From: Paraphysoderma sedebokerense
Lineage: Eukaryota; Blastocladiomycota; Physodermatomycetes; Physodermatales; Physodermataceae
DNA: 64,000 bases
Reading direction: 5' to 3'
Assembly (NCBI GenBank): GCA_025602915.1
Contig: JAHLJZ010000050.1
Span: 108,688-172,687, forward strand
The notes under the pieces were generated by a model. It searched no databases. It worked only from the letters and a program-made list of their open reading frames with translations, and was not told the DNA's origin. The stretch's first letter is position 1. Every line of letters starts with the position of its first letter. Shown in pieces: positions 24,963-35,739 of this stretch. Made by a program: the position numbers and the translations under genes.

Positions 24963-26638
24963 ATGGCTTCGGTAAAGGAAGAACATATTGCAGTTACAAG
25001 ATTTAGAGAATTTTTGCGGGTTAAAACTGTCCAACCGAACCCTGACTACACCTCTTGTCTACAATTCCTACAAAAGGTTGGTGCCGCGGCCGTACCTCGA
25101 ATCCTTTTCCGCAGTTACCTCCCCCATTACTGACTGTCCCACATAACACCTGGAATGTGTATTTCCCGAATAATTTCAGTACGCCGATGAATTGAACCTT
25201 CCAGTAAAAACAATAGAACTGGCCCCTGGAAAACCAATCATAATCTTGACTTGGGCGGGTTCTGATCCACAGTTACAATCCGTCATATTAAACTGTCATT
25301 CGGATGTTGTTCCAGTCTTTGAAGGTACTTTGATCTTAGTTAATGTAACAGCAGAAACAAGTATCGGCTGTACCTAACTTTTGCCCCTTGGCTCTTTGCC
25401 GACGGCTGATATAAACCAGAACACTGGAATCACCCACCGTTTGCGGCCGATAAAACTGAAAATGGCGATATCTTTGCCCGCGGCTCACAGGATATGAAGT
25501 GCGTTGGTATTCAATATCTAGAAGCCATAAGAGTCTTAAAGAAGAAGGGATTTAAACCAAGGAGAACATTCTATATTTGCTTCGTTCCAGGTAAGTTGTT
25601 CACTTGCTAATATGCTCTGAAACCCTCGATTCATGTAAGGCGGTTTCTTACGTAAAACGATCTTGTATGGTTATCAGATGAAGAGATTGGTGGACACGAT
25701 GGGGTAGAGTTGTTTGTTAATACGAATGAGTTCAAAGCTATGAATGTCGGTCTAGTTTTGGACGAAGGATTGGCAAATCCAGATAATTCGTACAAAGTTT
25801 ATTATGGCGAAAGGGCACCCTGGTGTAAGTCACTTTCTCTCTGTATGTCATTATTAATTAAAGACCCTTCTGATATAATGGATTTATTTTATTCAGGGGT
25901 TCGAGTTATCGTCAAAGGTCAAACAGGACATGGATCTCAGTTCATTGAGGATACGGCAGGACCAAAACTTAATCGAGTTATTTCTCGTTTCCTGGAATTC
26001 AGAGAATCTGAGTTAAACCGTCTAAATACTGAGAAACATTCTGATGGAAGGTCATTAGATATTGGTGATGTTACGACGATAAATTTAACCATGCTGAATG
26101 GCGGAGTTCAATTCAATGTCATTCCTGAAGAATTGGAAGTCGGATTTGATATCAGAATTAGTCCTGATTTACCCATTTCCAAGTTTGAGAAGATGATGAA
26201 AGAATGGTGTAGCGAACCAGGGTTTGTGCTTCTGGTGGATAGCTGTCAATTGTCCTCATTATTCACTCATGTTTCGATTCTCCTCGCATTAGTGTTAGTT
26301 ATGCTTTCAAGCAGCACACACCTGCCAATTTTGTATGCCCTTTGACCTCGAACAATCCTTGGTGGACGGCAATACAAAAAACTTCTGGCACCCTGAATGC
26401 GCCAATAACACCCGCAGTCTTTCCCGCTTCGACTGACTCCAGGTATTTTCGTCGTAAAGGAATCCCAGCAATTGGTATATCTCCTATGAGAAACACCCCG
26501 ATTTTGTTGCATTGCCATAATGAATATCTGAATGAAAAGGTTTTCCTAGATGGTGTGGATTGGTATGAATGTTTGTTACCAAATTTGGATAAAGTCGAAG
26601 GTTTTGTGGATCCTGCGAGCTTAGTGATACAATGTTAA
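24963..26638 (+). CDS. Aminoacylase-1 (M20 metallopeptidase family)
   Basis: Hydrolyses N-acyl amino acids to free amino acids in the cytosol. Six exons (24963-25076, 25180-25324, 25420-25590, 25678-25824, 25897-26221, 26299-26638) give 413 residues, the usual ACY1 length. Zinc-site and catalytic marks: HSDVVPVFEEHW, DIFARGSQDMK, FVPDEEIGGHDG, VLDEGLANP, the dimerisation-domain text GERAPWWVRVIVKGQTGHGS, STDSRYFRRKGIP and LLHCHNEYL. All five introns restore frame. Convergent with APRT, 173 bases away. Confidence 0.95.
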
Positions 26639-26811
26639 ACAGTTCATGTAGGAATTTACAATCTTTCTAAGGAATATGGGTAAAAAGCCACCAACGGAAT
26701 CTTAGAACTGTGCTTTTCAAAGCGGACCTGCTTTCTGTTCAAATTTGTTTTAATTCATTCCTGCCCCTGCATAAGAATTAAATAGTTGTATTGTGTATTA
26801 TCTAGTAACTA

Positions 26812-27636
26812 TTAATACTTGAAAATGGAGTATATGGGATCCTCTAATAATTCGCGGCCTTTCAAATCCAGCAACTCGATAACAAAAACAAATGATAATA
26901 CGGACGCATTAAATTGTTTTACCAACTGACCGGCTCCCTTTGCGGTTCCTCCGGTTGCAATAACATCGTCAATGATTACGACGTTTTGTCCTGCCGTAAT
27001 GGCGTCTATTTGCATTTCAAATTCGTCCTTTGAAAACAAAACGATGATTGGAGGTTATTAATGACTTGTACATGAAAGGTCTGGTGAAGAGTCTCTCGAG
27101 GAGGCACAGGACTAACAAGAATATAACAAAGATGCTCAAAACGTACAGTTCCATATTCCTTAACATAACTTGTTGACACAGTTTTTCCTGGCAATTTCCC
27201 CTTTTTTCTCACAGGTACAAAGGCAGCACCAATTTGACATGCAACCATAGGTGCAAACAAAAATCCACGGGCATCAAGTCCGACGATCACATCAATAGGT
27301 TTGTTGAGCGCGGAAACATGATCGCAGATGTGGGTTATGAGGGATTGGACTATGAAAATGGTTGTTTCAGCAGATGATTGAGAATATGTTAATGGATAGA
27401 TCAGAGTCAGAATGTGAATTGAATAGTAAAACTAACCTGCACTCGGACTTTTGAACAACGGAAAGATGTCACGAAATAATACTCCCTGTTTGAAAAGCAT
27501 CAAAGAGTTGAATCAAAACACATCGGTGGTTAACAAAGTCAGTTGGCGACATTGTTAAGGGTAGTCCACTAACCTTTTGGGGAAAATCTGGTATGGCTCT
27601 GATATAAGATTGAATCTGACTTAGATCCTTCGACAT
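26812..27636 (-). CDS. Adenine phosphoribosyltransferase
   Basis: Salvages adenine to AMP using PRPP. Exons 27636-27574, 27485-27437, 27349-27147 and 27027-26812 give 176 residues, typical length. Visible: [63 protein letters not shown] and the PRPP-binding loop [14 protein letters not shown]. Its start faces the FRG1 start across 291 bases, so the two probably share a promoter region. Confidence 0.96.
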
Positions 27637-27927
27637 TTTCACTAATTTCTCTATATGTGAAGTGGCATGAAACGGTGAAATGAAACTTTGTTTATTTCAC
27701 GGCGTCATTCCTAGCAACAAACTTTTAATTCTTTTCATACTCAAGACAATAACGAAAATACGAAAAAGGTGATTGATATTATTTTATTTCAGCTATTGTT
27801 CTCAATCTTCTACGAAGTAAAGCGCTAGCAGATAGGATTGAGCCAATATTAGTAAATCCGAATTCCACACTGTTCAACTTGGACAGGCTTCCACGTCGTC
27901 CGCCCGCCTCTATCACAATATTACAAT

Positions 27928-29052
27928 ATGTCTGAATATCGAATAGCGAAGAAGGGCAAGTTGTCTTTCAAAGGGGAATCTTCTTCTTCTAAGTAAGTAT
28001 CAAATATCTAGTTCAACTTTGTCAGTTGACCGAATGGTTGATAAATTCGTTTCCTGTAGGAAAAAGAAGAAAAAGAGTAAGTCCGAGACTCAGGTGGACG
28101 AAGATATTCCGACCGAAGGATGGACCTTTCCGAGATCTATCGAACATATCTCTGGTCCTATTATGATTATATTTCCTTCATCTCCACCTTCGCTCTTATA
28201 TAACCCATCTCAAACCACCTCGCTGGTTTTCCGTGAGTTTACCGTACCTGACGAGACCAAGGGATTTAAGCCATTAATTAAAGACCGAGACGACTCGGAA
28301 AAAGATTACAGTGATGTTATCAAAGATTATGAACCTCATGAAACCGGCCAAGTGTTGTTGGCTAATAAGTTGGTTGGAAGTTCGACTGGCAATCCTGCCT
28401 GGTCATTGAAGACTCCAGAAGGACGATATCTAAGTTGCGACAAATTTGGGGTAGTGAGCTGTGAAAAAGAAGCTATTGGACCGACAGAAGAGGCATGAAT
28501 TGAATTCATTTTTGATATTCGACGACGCTGCAAGATCACGATATTAACTGGCATAACTCTCTCATTTTTGTCATTTAGTGGACAATTGTCATGCATGATG
28601 CCGGGGTGTCCTTACAAAATGTTTTCTCCAAGTACCTCAAAATTGATTTGAATTCTTCCTCGTCCTCCTCCATACGCACCTTTTCTGCCCGCGGTGATTC
28701 AGATTCAATTGGCTTTTGCGAAACATTCCGAACCAAAATTCAGTGGGCAACTTTATCTGAAATAATGAAAAACGAAAAAAAGAAGGACAAAGAAAAAGAG
28801 AAGCTCGGCGAAGGGGTTGAAGAAGAGTTTTCGAAAAAGTTTCAAAGTTGGGGTGGTGGAAAGGTCAGGTTAAACAAGAAGAACAAAGAAGAACTGGTGA
28901 GGGCAAAGAAAGACGGTAACGTTATTTTTATGCTTGTCGTATCGTAATCGTTATACTTATTAATATCAAACTACTTTGACGCCGTAGGTAAACTTGCTGA
29001 GGCGTTGCTTGATCGTAGGGCTGCAGTCAAGTCTGATAAGTATTGTAAATAG
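27928..29052 (+). CDS. FRG1: FRG1-like RNA/actin-associated nuclear protein
   Basis: FRG1 is a beta-trefoil nuclear/nucleolar protein linked to RNA processing. Exons 27928-27992, 28060-28492, 28579-28915 and 28988-29052 give 299 residues. The sequence opens SEYRIAKKGKLSFKG, continues with a Lys-rich nuclear signal (KKKKKSKSE), shows the trefoil repeats (PAWSLKTPEGRYLSCDKFG, EKEAIGPTEEW, VFSKYLKID) and ends in the conserved LLDRRAAVKSDKYCK. The second intron is read as GC-AG (GAG then GCATGA), because without it the frame stops right after the conserved AIGPTEE. Confidence 0.88.
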
Positions 29053-29575
29053 GATTTGTTGAATCATGGACAGACTTAAGAAACAAATATACGTTTTTAG
29101 CACTAATGTACAATATTATTGCTACTCTATTGTTACTTGGAATTCTTTGTGCGCTTGCAAGACAATGGATTAGGAAGGGAATACTCCCTGATTGATTATG
29201 GGTGTCGGGCATTCTGCGACGCGGTGCAAGTATTGGCAGTCGGAGAGCACACTGATAACATGGGATCAAGAAAAAAAGCAGAATGCTTTAAGTGTTGTTG
29301 GAAGATTGTGGTTTAGTTTTGCCCAAATTGTTAATGGTTAGCTTAAAGTACGGCTCGTCAGCATGACTAGATCTCCAAGACTACATGACATTTACTCGGT
29401 GCTGTTATCATCCTAAAAGATTATATTATTAAGGAAATCAAAAAGTTTTGTGACAAGGGGTTTCCTGTTGTGCTTCATCCATATGAAATACAACGACTAT
29501 AATGATACTAAATTCACTAAGTTCATAGACTCGCATATAACTTCTGGATTAAGTCTTTTGACTACCTGTCTTCAC
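29053..29575. other. Intergenic region, nothing recognised
   Basis: Between the FRG1 stop and the stop of the small secreted gene (convergent). AT-rich, with no open frame of interest. Confidence 0.6.
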
Positions 29576-30016
29576 CTATTTCTGCGGCTTCTTTTTTCCA
29601 GTTGTGCTTGGGGGACGGGCCGCCGCTGGCGGTGTTTTGGTTGGAGTAACGAATTGACCGGCCCCTGTCGTTCTCTGCTTAGCGCAGTTTTCTGAGTCTG
29701 GAATCACATCACAAAGTTTTGTGTTTCTCCAGAAAAATGGTTCAGTTTGGACTTGTCTAGTATTTACAAAAGACATGTTAGAGTGGGAATTAATTGGTCT
29801 TGTCTATCAATTTGAAATTGAAATTATTACCTTCTTTCGAGTCTTCGCATCCCTCTATTGAATTTGGAAATACGTGACCACTGTTAGGGAATTGTCTATT
29901 TTAATATCTTTGGCATACTAAAAAGAGAATTACCTTTGACTGACTGCTGGAGAAGGATACACAGCAAGGAGGATCACGCACGCGAATAATAAGGCTGTAG
30001 CAATGCTGGATTTCAT
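29576..30016 (-). CDS. Small secreted protein, unknown function
   Basis: Exons 30016-29934, 29895-29831 and 29751-29576 give 107 residues. A clear signal peptide (SSIATALLFACVILLAVY, then PSPAVSQ) is followed by a short mature chain with three cysteines (EGCED, KLCDV, ENCAK) and a Thr/Pro/Ala-rich basic end (PPSTTGKKKPQK). The acceptor of the last exon is ambiguous between two AGs six bases apart; the downstream one keeps the long frame. It does not match family A. Confidence 0.65.
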
Positions 30017-31311
30017 GGTGATGTTCGATTGTAATTGTCAGACAGAAGATTCGGTAGCTAGTGAGTTGTAAATTGTTGCTTTTCCGTTTATGTATATATT
30101 TGTCGTAGCCGCCCTCTTTTTATAATCTAGGAGGAGGAAATAGCAACCGAATGACAATCTTACAAGCCTCATACTCGTGAAAAATTGATTGCTTTCGTCG
30201 GTATTTCTGCAGCGTCCTAAATTGCCAAATTATGGTAGATTCAGGTGCCATTAATCTAGGATAAATGTGCATATCACACGGAGCTGTGGCGATGGGAGCT
30301 TATCTGGATGGGTCGATATCGCCAGCATATGAGCTCACATGAGATTATAATAATACAGTATTGCTGATACAGGTTTTACGCACGTAAGATATTATTACAA
30401 ATGTTTCCTATTAAAAATAGGCTGTTTGTCGTTGAAGAGTTTGCGTTCCATTATAGCTAACGCGAGAAGTAGTCAGCAGCGTCTCGTGGATGGCTTGAGA
30501 AGCAGTGGATAGGTGAAAGTTTTCATAACCGAATTCACCGAGTATCAGTGAGTTATAAGTCATTTTCAATGGCGTAACTTAACATCTTCCAAGGTAATTC
30601 ATTATCATTTGGCAAGTAAAGAAAGCAGCAATTTTTGGATTACGTATGACTTCTGCGCAAGTAGCAACAACACTCATACGATTAACCCATACAGCGGGAG
30701 CAAATTATTCTGGACCCCATGGAATGATCCTGAAGTTCATCAGAATATTGGTGAGAGCCAGATATATTGTAGGATATTCATTGTTGTGGAGAAAGAACCA
30801 ACCCCTCTTTTTTGGGACTGAACATATTGACAAAATGGAGTTAGCTATTATTATGCAGCAATTAATTCCTATTAGCATAGAAAATGTCTCAATTCTCTAA
30901 TATTTTTTTTTTTGGTTCTGTGGCGTCACAATCAGAAAGGTTTAAACCAGCAGCTGAATGCCGCAAGATCCGTCAGATATAAATGAAAAATTGTTAGATT
31001 CCCTAACGACCATATACTAAATTATATATGTAGAGGATGTCAAAGTACGTAAGGGGAGTATAAAAGCGAGCATGAACATTCACACTGTGGTTGTCTGGGT
31101 CAGAAGTTATAAATCATAATTGAATTTAGACAACTTTAATTGAATACAACTATATACAGATTTACAATTTACAAAACATAATACATAATAGAATTGTATG
31201 GTTTAAGCTCATTCTTTTCTAGAGCACTGTCGTCTTACAGAGACTTTTATCAAACTATTGAGGCGATCATGTAAATAATTTTAACCGTACAACTGTTCGA
31301 AATCTTTATGT
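30017..31311. other. Long intergenic region, no gene seen
   Basis: AT-rich. A TATA-like stretch at about 30092-30100 lies some 80 bases before the start of the secreted gene at 30016 (minus strand). There are a few short frames without splice or family support, and an A/T homopolymer near 30902. Confidence 0.5.
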
Positions 31312-32017
31312 TTATTCTTTCTTAGGAACGTATTCCCCCGAATTTTTGGAGTTTTTACCTCCACCTAAATTTGGGTTTCTTCCTCCAACAAGGGTGGAAT
31401 TTCTTCCGCCACCTACATTGGGATTTCTACCTCCACCCAAAGTAGAATTTTGATTTTTTCCACCGTCGCCAATCAAGATACCATTATCCGTTCCATTTCG
31501 ACCTGGCCTCGGATTGCCAGGAATAGGCCGGGGTCTTCCAATGGTGGGATTACCCGGAGTTGGTATGTTTGGCATTGGTATTTTTGGAATCGGTATTTTC
31601 GGAATTGGTGGGATGCATGGAGGAGACTGAGTAGGCGGCAAAGCGGGAATGGACGAAAAGGGAAGATCGGCCGGTAAGGTGCCGTCAGGAGGAAATGCGG
31701 GTAATGTGGCATCAGCGGGAAAATCAGGTAGTGAATCAATCGGGAAGTCCATATCTGGATAGCCGTCAGATGGTGCTGGAGTAGCGGCTGTCCCTGGAGA
31801 TTGGATGGATGAGGTAGGGCCGACCGATGCAGATGTTTTTGTCATAGTGGTATACTCCCTAAGGTAAAGTCTGTTATTAAGGTTGTCAATCTATCAAGCT
31901 GTAGGTTATAATAACTTACCCTCGTCTGCGCAGACGCACAGCGCCAGATTCTACAGAAGCGATAATTGCGGGAACAATGACGAAAAGTGAAAGATATTGC
32001 ACAGTTAAAAGTTTCAT
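31312..32017 (-). CDS. Secreted proline- and glycine-rich repeat protein
   Basis: Two exons, 32017-31920 and 31858-31312, give 214 residues. Signal peptide: MKLLTVQYLSLFVIVPAIIA, then SVES. A basic stretch (VRLRRRG) follows, then an acidic/Pro region, an imperfect Ile-Pro repeat (IPKIPIPKIPMPNIPTP) and a Gly-rich repeat of the form GGGRNPN / GGGRNST occurring four times before the basic C-terminus YVPKKE. Composition suggests a structural wall or extracellular matrix protein (inference). No enzymatic domain. Confidence 0.7.
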
Positions 32018-32076
32018 GTTGGATTAGTGTATAGCATGCAATCAGATAGATGCCATATGAAAGAGGGAATTAGTGT

Positions 32077-32084
32077 CTTTTATA
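32077..32084 (-). promoter_or_regulatory. TATA box of the Pro/Gly-rich secreted gene
   Basis: TATAAAAG on the minus strand, 60 bases before the ATG at 32017. A good match to the TATA consensus at a plausible distance. Confidence 0.5.
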
Positions 32085-33114
32085 GGTACGACTTCAGCTG
32101 TAAAGAGAATGCGTCATGAATTGGAAAGGTCAAGCCATTCTGCAAAATTTCTTAGAATATGCGATGTTGATTACACTTAAGTCTGTGATCTTTAAATACG
32201 CATTCATTGTGAAATCCTTTGTCAACTGTTGGTGTAATCAGCTAGCGCAGTGAAGCAGAATCACCAGCCCAAATTAAGCGTTTCAGACTTTTCTACTACA
32301 TCTTAGGCTGTTATACTAAGCACAATAAGCACAGCAGTTAAACGTGACATAACATTCCCCAGCCAAATTTAGATCAATATGACAATCAATTTCTACTGCT
32401 TACGAATATGGGTCGTTCGAGGCCATGAATATCTTATTGTCATCTGCGCAACGACTCTAATTCGTAATAATAGATTGCGGGCTGAAGTGTTATCATAGAA
32501 AATAAAATGACGATTCCTCAATTACTCTAGCAGTTTAATGTCATAGCTTATTTATTGACCGCTGACCTGCATGGTCAATGTTATTCAACAGCGCGGTAAA
32601 ATTCGTCTATACTCAAGTGATAAAGTGAGGTCAGATTGTAAAGGCCATTTGAGACAATATGTATCGGCTCTTTCATACATCACTAGCATGCATTACCATG
32701 GTTTTGAATTGGCTGGCTTTCAATCATTCTCTCTGGTGGTTTAAACAACTTCTGAACCCTCCAAAAAGTCAATTGTGCAATAAGAGATAACTAGTACGTT
32801 AACAGACACGACCAGACAATCAGGGCCAAAGAAGAATTAAGCGTTTTTGATATATGTTTCTTTATTACTATCATCTAATTCATGGGCCAGACCAGGGCAT
32901 AGAATAGCGACTTCACTTCATTAGAGTGGCATATATTTTGCGAGCACAGAAAGCTTAACCAAATGAGGTGAGGTTCACTGGTTCACTTATTGCGGTTCAC
33001 AGGCAGAAAAACAAGAACGCATTCACCGTCTCGTTCTGTCTGCAATTCCCACCACTCCGCCCGATTCTACTGCTGTCTTGATCTCATCTTTAATCCCAAA
33101 TTATTGCTTCGTAA
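32085..33114. other. Intergenic region between divergent genes
   Basis: About 1 kb of AT-rich sequence with no supported gene. It should hold the RFA2 promoter at its right end. Confidence 0.5.
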
Positions 33115-34053
33115 ATGCTCGGCGGTGGATACAATAATATGTCTGGATACGCTTCCTTTGGGAACAGCGACAACCGACCCCCTACCTCTGCTGGCGGCTT
33201 CCTTTCAAACTCCCCGGCCCATTTCAGTGCTTCTCAACAGCAGACCGATTCCCCGGCAAGGCCCAACTCTTCGTCCGGATCGTCATCACATACTATTCGT
33301 CCGGTTACTATTCGTCAACTCAATCATCATGTTGAGCAGGTTCATCCAGATGCTCCTCTGAAACTCGACAATGCTGAATTTAGCAACATCACCTTTGTCG
33401 GTATCATCCGGGCCATAAATGAAGCGTCAACCATTATAACGTATTTGATAGAAGATGGAACTGGTAGCATAGAAGCTAAAGTGTTTGTCGGAGCTGATTC
33501 CAGTATGACCCAATCACCAGAATTAGCAGAAGCAAAGGTCAATGTTTACGTTCGTGTTTACGGCAAACTCAAAATCTTCAATGGGAAAAAGTCGTTTTCT
33601 GTCTCTCAAATGAGGGTAGTGCGTGATTTCAACGAAGTTACATATCATCATTTAGACGCTATTCAAGCCCACCTTTACTTCACAAAAGGAGCCCTCCATG
33701 AACTTCGTGCTCGCCGTGATAACGTCGCCAAAAGCACTTCTGGCTTCGGCAACCCAGGAGTACACAACCCTATGTCCAATGATATGTCCAATATGGGTGC
33801 CTACAGTAGCGAGAACGCTGGTTTCAACAATAATGATCTTAACGAAGCCTGTGATACACCGATTAAAAGCGCCATCTTCCGTCTTGTCAAACAAAATTCC
33901 GATTACAATGAAGGGGCTAACATTAGTTTTGTCGAAAGGGAACTGTCCAAGCAAGGATTCAGTGGTATGGAAGTCAGAGAGACGATTCAAGACATGGTGG
34001 ATAATGGTATCTTTTACAACACAGATGATGATCATATCAGAACGTGTGAATAG
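33115..34053 (+). CDS. RFA2: Replication protein A 32 kDa subunit (RPA2)
   Basis: Single-exon gene of 312 residues. RPA2 is the middle subunit of the single-strand DNA-binding complex used in replication and repair. The N-terminal ~55 residues are Gly/Ser-rich with many Ser-Pro/Ser-Gln candidates for phosphorylation. The OB-fold follows (ITFVGIIRAINEASTIITYL, IEDGTGSIEAKVFV, VRVYGKLKIFNGKKSFSVSQ, MRVVRDFNEVTYHHLDAI). The C-terminus is a winged-helix domain (ISFVERELSKQGFSGMEVRE, then MVDNGIFYNTDDDHI). It is one of only two clearly intronless protein genes in the window. Confidence 0.96.
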   Translation: MLGGGYNNMSGYASFGNSDNRPPTSAGGFLSNSPAHFSASQQQTDSPARPNSSSGSSSHTIRPVTIRQLNHHVEQVHPDAPLKLDNAEFSNITFVGIIRAINEASTIITYLIEDGTGSIEAKVFVGADSSMTQSPELAEAKVNVYVRVYGKLKIFNGKKSFSVSQMRVVRDFNEVTYHHLDAIQAHLYFTKGALHELRARRDNVAKSTSGFGNPGVHNPMSNDMSNMGAYSSENAGFNNNDLNEACDTPIKSAIFRLVKQNSDYNEGANISFVERELSKQGFSGMEVRETIQDMVDNGIFYNTDDDHIRTCE

Positions 34054-34657
34054 ACGTTTGCCGTAATGAAGAGACAGACAGCCTCTATTAGACTTACTGT
34101 ATTGGACCTCCGTTGTGACAAATTGTTGCAAAACCCAATAGTACTACGAGAAGACAATGATTATTTTGTCATCTGCGTGTACAGAACCTTTGTATAATAA
34201 AAATCCTTCATTCTGATTATCTTGGGGAATGTAACTCCGAACGCGTACGTTCATCGTCCCGAGACGTTATTATACTTAGCAAGAGGTATATCAACGACAT
34301 TCAGGAATCCAGTGTATTTTACAAATTTTAGATAGTATGAGTGGGCCTTATCAATCCTGCATTGCAAAACTCTGTCATAGATCCACTTACATAGGTCCCG
34401 CCAAAAGGGTCCCGTCGATAGCGCGGATAGGTTAAGAGACAACAAAAATAATTCTTGTTTGCTGTCATATTACTGTACAACGAAGAAATAACATAACGAA
34501 GACTATTATACAATACACTGTCCCAACCGAGAAAACTAGGTAGTTTCCATTCAAGAGTCAGTTTTTGCAGCACTGCTGAATTGCGGACTCAATGGAATAT
34601 TATTAATCATTCACCCATATTTCGTACGACACTGCACTCGATCGAACCAGCCATTCT
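34054..34657. other. Convergent intergenic region (RFA2 / TAF10)
   Basis: No gene supported; minus-strand frames here have no recognisable features. Confidence 0.5.
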
Positions 34658-35522
34658 CTAAGTGAAATATTCCGGCTTTTTAACATTCACTCCGTACTCC
34701 CCCAGCGCAGACGACAGATCTTCCATCGCAAGAACTAATTTTTTATCCTGCGATTCGTTAAGTAACAGGCATTTAGAAAGCAATGAGAAATGAGCGGCAC
34801 GTTAGTAAAATCAGACACCATAAGCATAAATATGTCGGCGAAATGCATTATTATGAAATGGAACAGCATCAAAAGAAGTGATGAAGGAATTCGATGAAGA
34901 CATTGCACCGAGTTGGGAGGAAAGAAATAACAACAACAAACCTTGGTGGGTCTCCGACCTTGAGTTGCTTGATTCCGTAACTTGCAAAAGTGCATGGCAT
35001 CAGCTGCTATATCTGCTACAAATTTTTGGGCAGCCAATGCTAACAACCGCTTTCTTTTCGTTTGAACAGATGGTAAAGATAAAAGGTTAAAATTGTGCTC
35101 GCAGTCCGAAGAGGCGAAATTGAATCAAAACAGCTAATCATACATTCGCACATCATCACAATCCAGTCCGCTTCTAGTAAGATAGTAGTCTGTCACGGCA
35201 TCAGGAATCTACGAGCAAAGAAAGGAAAACGCACAATGCATTCCAATGAGAGAGTTAACAATTTCAGTATCATTGCAGTTTTTCTAGCAGAATGACTCAG
35301 TTTTTGCGAAAACTATGCAATTATATTTACAATAGGTTGATACTCATCCATGAGCGTCAGAAATTCAGCCAAAGATTTCTCTTTTCTAACGAAATCTTCG
35401 TCAACTTTGGGTATACGAGGTTGTTTTGGAGATTTGCCATTGGATACTCTAGCAGCCGTTGAAGAAGATGGTGGAGCGGATGGGTCGACATCCATTGCAG
35501 CTGATGATGAGGCGGATGACAT
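34658..35522 (-). CDS. TAF10: TFIID/SAGA subunit TAF10
   Basis: Histone-fold subunit shared by TFIID and SAGA. Exons 35522-35331, 35208-35144, 35053-34942 and 34747-34658 give 152 residues. After a Ser/Ala-rich leader the histone fold reads SLAEFLTLMDEYQP, IPDAVTDYYLTRSG, DCDDVRIKRLLALAAQKF, VADIAADAMHFCKLR, DKKLVLAMEDLSSALGEYG and VNVKKPEYF, matching TAF10 end to end. All splice phases agree. The gene is divergent from the importin gene, with 217 bases between starts. Confidence 0.95.
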
Positions 35523-35739
35523 GATTTTCGAATAACAGAATTAATTTAATTGTGGATGTCTCTGTATTCTTGATGTTGCGAAGCAAAGGCCGACGTAAAC
35601 AAAGTCCTTCCAACGCCGAGGATAGCCCACGGAATTGACATTCCTTAAAAGCATCGACCTTCCTCTTTGTTGATGATTTACATACAGTCTATTTGAATAT
35701 ATACAGCAAATATATGGGAGATCGTCGGATATAGTCCAA

